57,668 bases of DNA from an uncultured Chlorobiota bacterium (GTDB lineage Bacteria; Bacteroidota; Bacteroidia; Bacteroidales; JAADGE01). Positions 54,857-57,668 of the stretch are shown in pieces. Position 1 is the stretch's first letter. Each line of letters opens with the position of its first letter. The notes beneath the pieces are model-generated. The model had not been told where the DNA came from. It made no database searches and was given only the letters and a program-made list of their open reading frames with translations. The position numbers were made by a program, and so were the translations under genes. The stretch is taken from positions 1 to 57,668 of the forward strand of contig CAMZKV010000007.1 in NCBI GenBank assembly GCA_947311445.1, given 5' to 3'.

Positions 54857-55459
54857 TTAATCAAATTTTATTTTGATTTGTTTGTCAAGAAGACGAAAAG
54901 TTTTTCTGTGATATTTTGTTATACCGCATTTAATAATCCCTTCGCGATGTTTTTTTGTAGGATACCCTTTGTTTTTATTCCAATCGTATTCGGGGAATTT
55001 TTTATGGAGATCAAACATATAATCATCACGAAATGTTTTAGCAAGTATTGATGCTGCTGCAATTGACATATATTTTTCATCACCTTTTATAATACAAGTA
55101 TGTGGAATACTTTTATAAGGTTTAAATCTGTTACCATCAATAAGAATATGTTCAGGTTTTATATCTAATTTGTCAAGAGCAAGTTGCATTGCTTTTATTG
55201 ATGCATTCAAAATATTAATTTTATCAATTTCAAGATTGTCAACACTGGCAACTGCCCAAGAAATACTGTCATTAATAATTTGCTCTCTTAAAAAACTTCT
55301 GTTTTTTTTTGAAAGTTTTTTAGAATCGTCTAAAAGAATATTTTTATAATTTTCAGGAAAAATAACTGCAGCAGCAAAAACCGGTCCTGCAAGACAACCT
55401 CTACCGGCTTCGTCGCAACCAGCTTCAATGAGCTTAATATTTAGATGAGACTTTAGCAA
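54857..55459 (-). CDS. rnhB: Ribonuclease HII
   Basis: Cuts RNA in RNA-DNA hybrids and removes misincorporated ribonucleotides. The 200-residue enzyme has the DEAGRG motif in AGCDEAGRGCLAGPV near residue 16, LDDSKKLSKK near 42, and SIAAASILAKTFRD near 132. The start is a TTG at 55459, two bases after the rnc stop, matching the N-terminus MLKSHLN expected in Bacteroidota. Co-transcribed with rnc. Confidence 0.95.
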   Translation of the reverse strand: MLKSHLNIKLIEAGCDEAGRGCLAGPVFAAAVIFPENYKNILLDDSKKLSKKNRSFLREQIINDSISWAVASVDNLEIDKINILNASIKAMQLALDKLDIKPEHILIDGNRFKPYKSIPHTCIIKGDEKYMSIAAASILAKTFRDDYMFDLHKKFPEYDWNKNKGYPTKKHREGIIKCGITKYHRKTFRLLDKQIKIKFD

Positions 55460-55461
55460 AA

Positions 55462-56190
55462 TTAAATGACTAGATTAAAAGAACCATTTTTAATCTTTTC
55501 TAAACCATCTTTTGAAGCAAATTGCTCTGCTGTTTTTTTAGAAAATGCTTTTCCTTTTCCGATAACTTTATCTGAAATTTTTAATTCGCAAAGAAATTCT
55601 TTTGAATTTTCAGAAACTGCATTAGTGCAAAAATCAATATTAATTTTATGTTTCTGAGACCATTCAATTATTTTACTTTTAAAATTAGTGTCTATATATT
55701 TTAGTTTGTTCAAATCGATATGTTCAACCATAATTTTTTGAAAAACAAAGCGTTTGGCATATTTAAAACCTCTATCTATATATATTGCACCAATAAGTGC
55801 TTCAAAAGCGTCTTCATAAATACGTTCTGAAAGATTCTTTTCAGACTTTACTAACATTAATTTATTAATGTTTAATTTATGAGAAAGTTCAGCTAATTTT
55901 TTACCGTTAACAATTTTTGTTCTCATTTGAGTTAAGAAACCCTCATCTGCTGTTGGGAATCTTTTGTAAAGCAAATCACTGATAACAGCATCTAAAATGG
56001 CATCGCCAAGGTATTCTAACCTCTCATTGTTTAAAGAAGAATCTTCAAGACAATCATTTAAATCAGAAGATTTATGAGTAAAAGCAAGAATATAAAGATT
56101 TATATCTTTAGGTTTAAAACCTAAAAGATTTTTTAAAGATCTTTTGTATTTTGCATTAATGCAAGGATTTTTTTTTGAAAAACGAGTCAA
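55462..56190 (-). CDS. rnc: Ribonuclease III
   Basis: Double-strand-specific endoribonuclease for rRNA and mRNA processing. The 242 residues have the catalytic signature NERLEYLGDAILD near residue 58 and YEDAFEALIGAIYID near 124, with the second acidic cluster. A C-terminal dsRNA-binding domain starts around 175 (SKIIEWSQKHKIN). The start is a TTG nine bases after the fabF stop. The order acpP-fabF-rnc is well conserved in Bacteroidota. Confidence 0.96.
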   Translation of the reverse strand: MTRFSKKNPCINAKYKRSLKNLLGFKPKDINLYILAFTHKSSDLNDCLEDSSLNNERLEYLGDAILDAVISDLLYKRFPTADEGFLTQMRTKIVNGKKLAELSHKLNINKLMLVKSEKNLSERIYEDAFEALIGAIYIDRGFKYAKRFVFQKIMVEHIDLNKLKYIDTNFKSKIIEWSQKHKINIDFCTNAVSENSKEFLCELKISDKVIGKGKAFSKKTAEQFASKDGLEKIKNGSFNLVI

Positions 56191-56199
56191 AATATTCTC

Positions 56200-57450
56200 T
56201 TATTCAAATTTTTTAAAAATTAAAGAAGCATTATGGCCTCCAAAACCAAAAGTATTGCTTAATGCTGCTCTTACATTTCTTTTTTTAGGCTTATTAAAAG
56301 TAAAATCAAGTTTTGAATCAATTAAAGGTTCTAATTCAAAATGATTAATTGTTGGAGGAATATTTCCTGTTTTTATTGCCATAATTGAAGCAAGTGCTTC
56401 CATTGCTCCTGTTGCCCCAAGTAAATGTCCTGTCATAGACTTTGTTGAACTTATACTTAATTTATAGGCATGTTCACCAAAAACATTAACAACAGCCTTT
56501 GTTTCTGCAATATCTCCTAAGCCGGTTGAAGTACCATGTAGGTTAACATAATCAATATCTTCAGGTTTTAATTCGGCATCTTCAATTGCAACTTTCATTA
56601 CCATTGTTGCACCTCTGCCCTCTGGATGAGGAGCTGTAATATGGTGTGCATCAGCTGTCATACCTCCACCTGCAAATTCTGCATATATTTTAGCACCACG
56701 TTTTTTTGCGTGTTCGTATTCTTCAAGAATTAAAGCAGCACCACCATCTCCAATTACAAATCCATCTCTGCCTGCATCAAAAGGTCTTGATGCTGTTTTT
56801 GGATTATCATTTCTAGTTGAAAGTGCTCTCATAGAATTAAAACCTCCTACTCCGGCTTCTGTAACGGCATGTTCAGAGCCTCCTGCAATAAAAATATCTG
56901 CTTTGCCTAATCTAATAAGATTGTATGCATCAATTAGTGCATGCGATGAAGATGCACAAGCAGAAACTGTTGCATAATTAGGACCTCTAAACTGATATTT
57001 TATTGAAATATGCCCGGCAGCAATATCTGCTATCATTTTAGGAATAAAAAATGGGTTAAATCTTGGGGTAAAATCATTTTGAGTGTAATCTACAATTTCA
57101 TCTCTAAAAGTTTGTAATCCCCCAATTCCAGATGCCCAAATAACACCAGCTCTATCTAAATTAATTTTATCTAAATTAAAACCTGCATCGGCTACTGCTT
57201 CATCAGCAGCAATCATGGCAAACTGCGTGAATTTATCCATTTTTCGTGCAACTGGTTTTTTAAAATATTTAAGGGGGTCGTAATTTTTAACCTCACAAGC
57301 AAATTGTGTTTTAAATTTACTTGCATCAAAATGAGTAATTGGTCCTGCACCACTAACTCCATCAAGCATATTGTCCCAAGTTTCTTTGAGATTATGTCCG
57401 AGAGCGTTAATTGTTCCCAAACCAGTTACAACAACTCGTTTTAATTCCAT
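56200..57450 (-). CDS. fabF: 3-oxoacyl-[acyl-carrier-protein] synthase II
   Basis: Condensing enzyme of fatty-acid elongation (KAS II), joining malonyl-ACP to acyl-ACP. The 416 residues include the N-terminal RVVVTGLGTINALG, active-site Cys in VSACASSSHALIDAY near 164, and catalytic His in NLHGTSTGLGD near 305 and MTGHLLGATGAMEA near 341. Middle gene of acpP-fabF-rnc-rnhB, all on the minus strand. Confidence 0.97.
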   Translation of the reverse strand: MELKRVVVTGLGTINALGHNLKETWDNMLDGVSGAGPITHFDASKFKTQFACEVKNYDPLKYFKKPVARKMDKFTQFAMIAADEAVADAGFNLDKINLDRAGVIWASGIGGLQTFRDEIVDYTQNDFTPRFNPFFIPKMIADIAAGHISIKYQFRGPNYATVSACASSSHALIDAYNLIRLGKADIFIAGGSEHAVTEAGVGGFNSMRALSTRNDNPKTASRPFDAGRDGFVIGDGGAALILEEYEHAKKRGAKIYAEFAGGGMTADAHHITAPHPEGRGATMVMKVAIEDAELKPEDIDYVNLHGTSTGLGDIAETKAVVNVFGEHAYKLSISSTKSMTGHLLGATGAMEALASIMAIKTGNIPPTINHFELEPLIDSKLDFTFNKPKKRNVRAALSNTFGFGGHNASLIFKKFE

Positions 57451-57484
57451 ATTTGTTTGTCTTTTTTAATTAAAAAAAGAGAAT

Positions 57485-57513
57485 GAGGATTATATTTTTA
57501 TAATATAACCCTC
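57485..57513 (-). terminator. Hairpin between acpP and fabF
   Basis: A 12-bp stem GAGGGTTATATT/AATATAATCCTC (one G-U) lies just after the acpP stop. The T-run on the minus strand comes six or more bases later, so it may be a partial terminator or an mRNA-stability element that makes acpP more abundant than fabF. Confidence 0.55.
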
Positions 57514-57522
57514 AGAAAAAAT

Positions 57523-57668
57523 TTATTTTGAATTCTCTTCGATGTAACTTACAGCGTCACCTACCGTAGCAATTGTTTCTGCTTTGTCATCCGGAATTGC
57601 AATATTGAATTCTTTTTCAAATTCCATGATTAACTCAACAGTATCTAAAGAATCTGCACCTAAATCAT
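57523..57668 (-). CDS. acpP: Acyl carrier protein (3' part, cut by the window edge)
   Basis: The last 48 codons can be read on the minus strand. [20 protein letters not shown] contains the Ser that receives 4'-phosphopantetheine, and the protein ends [11 protein letters not shown]. The start lies outside the window. It carries growing acyl chains for FabF, which is encoded directly downstream. The sequence is standard AcpP. Confidence 0.95.
   Translation of the reverse strand, partial: DLGADSLDTVELIMEFEKEFNIAIPDDKAETIATVGDAVSYIEENSK

Overview
The window is chromosomal DNA from a member of the Bacteroidota, probably an anaerobic or microaerophilic, environmental Bacteroidales-like lineage. 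The DNA is very AT-rich (roughly 30% GC by eye). Several genes are preceded by the Bacteroidota promoter pattern TTTG-N19-TAnnTTTG, and Shine-Dalgarno sequences are essentially absent. Other lineage marks are the short primary sigma factor (286 aa), type IX secretion (T9SS) C-terminal sorting domains of types A and B, a stand-alone MnmD, the fused malic enzyme MaeB, and the futalosine-route enzyme MqnE. No phage, insertion sequence, CRISPR array or obvious pseudogene was found. Coding density is high and nearly every long ORF is intact.

Layout. 0-9 kb: two tRNA-Arg genes, leuS, the primary sigma factor, a T9SS-exported vWA protein, maeB and a first SiaC-type phosphoprotein. 9-17 kb: a T9SS type B surface protein, a DUF819 membrane protein and a GNAT-like protein on the minus strand, a four-gene 2-oxoacid:ferredoxin oxidoreductase operon, and a zinc metallopeptidase. 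17-22.5 kb: rpmH, mqnE and the cell-elongation genes mreD-mrdA-rodA. 22.5-32.7 kb: mostly minus strand, with an operon of coiled-coil membrane protein, SiaB-like kinase and SiaC; then pdxJ, a CBS protein, a GT39 glycosyltransferase, a PlsC-like acyltransferase, a second operon of divergent SiaC plus PAS/SpoIIE PP2C phosphatase, and a GT2-DUF2062 fusion. 32.8-38.6 kb: C45-type acyltransferase, sucD, a lipid kinase and groL without groS. 38.6-43.8 kb: an orphan sugar transferase, then a compact five-gene unit of ECF sigma factor, putative anti-sigma factor, envelope protein with Tyr-Asp-Thr repeats, T9SS cargo and OmpA-domain protein. 43.8-44.07 kb: a relatively GC-rich, structured intergenic region that may be a non-coding RNA or a structured leader. 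44-57.7 kb: DUF3108 protein, polysaccharide deacetylase, priA, lipoprotein, mnmD, acpH, T9SS metalloprotease, gpmI, rnhB, rnc, fabF and the 3' part of acpP, the last group reading leftward.

How the genes fit together. Central metabolism is ferredoxin-linked (2-oxoacid:ferredoxin oxidoreductase, malic enzyme, succinyl-CoA ligase), with menaquinone made by the futalosine route. Two themes deserve attention. One is a partner-switching network of three SiaC paralogues, one SiaB-type kinase and one PAS-sensing PP2C phosphatase, spread over two operons and an orphan gene. The other is the ECF-sigma/envelope/T9SS operon, which looks like a self-contained cell-surface regulatory unit. The structured region upstream of the DUF3108 gene is the best candidate for an undescribed RNA.
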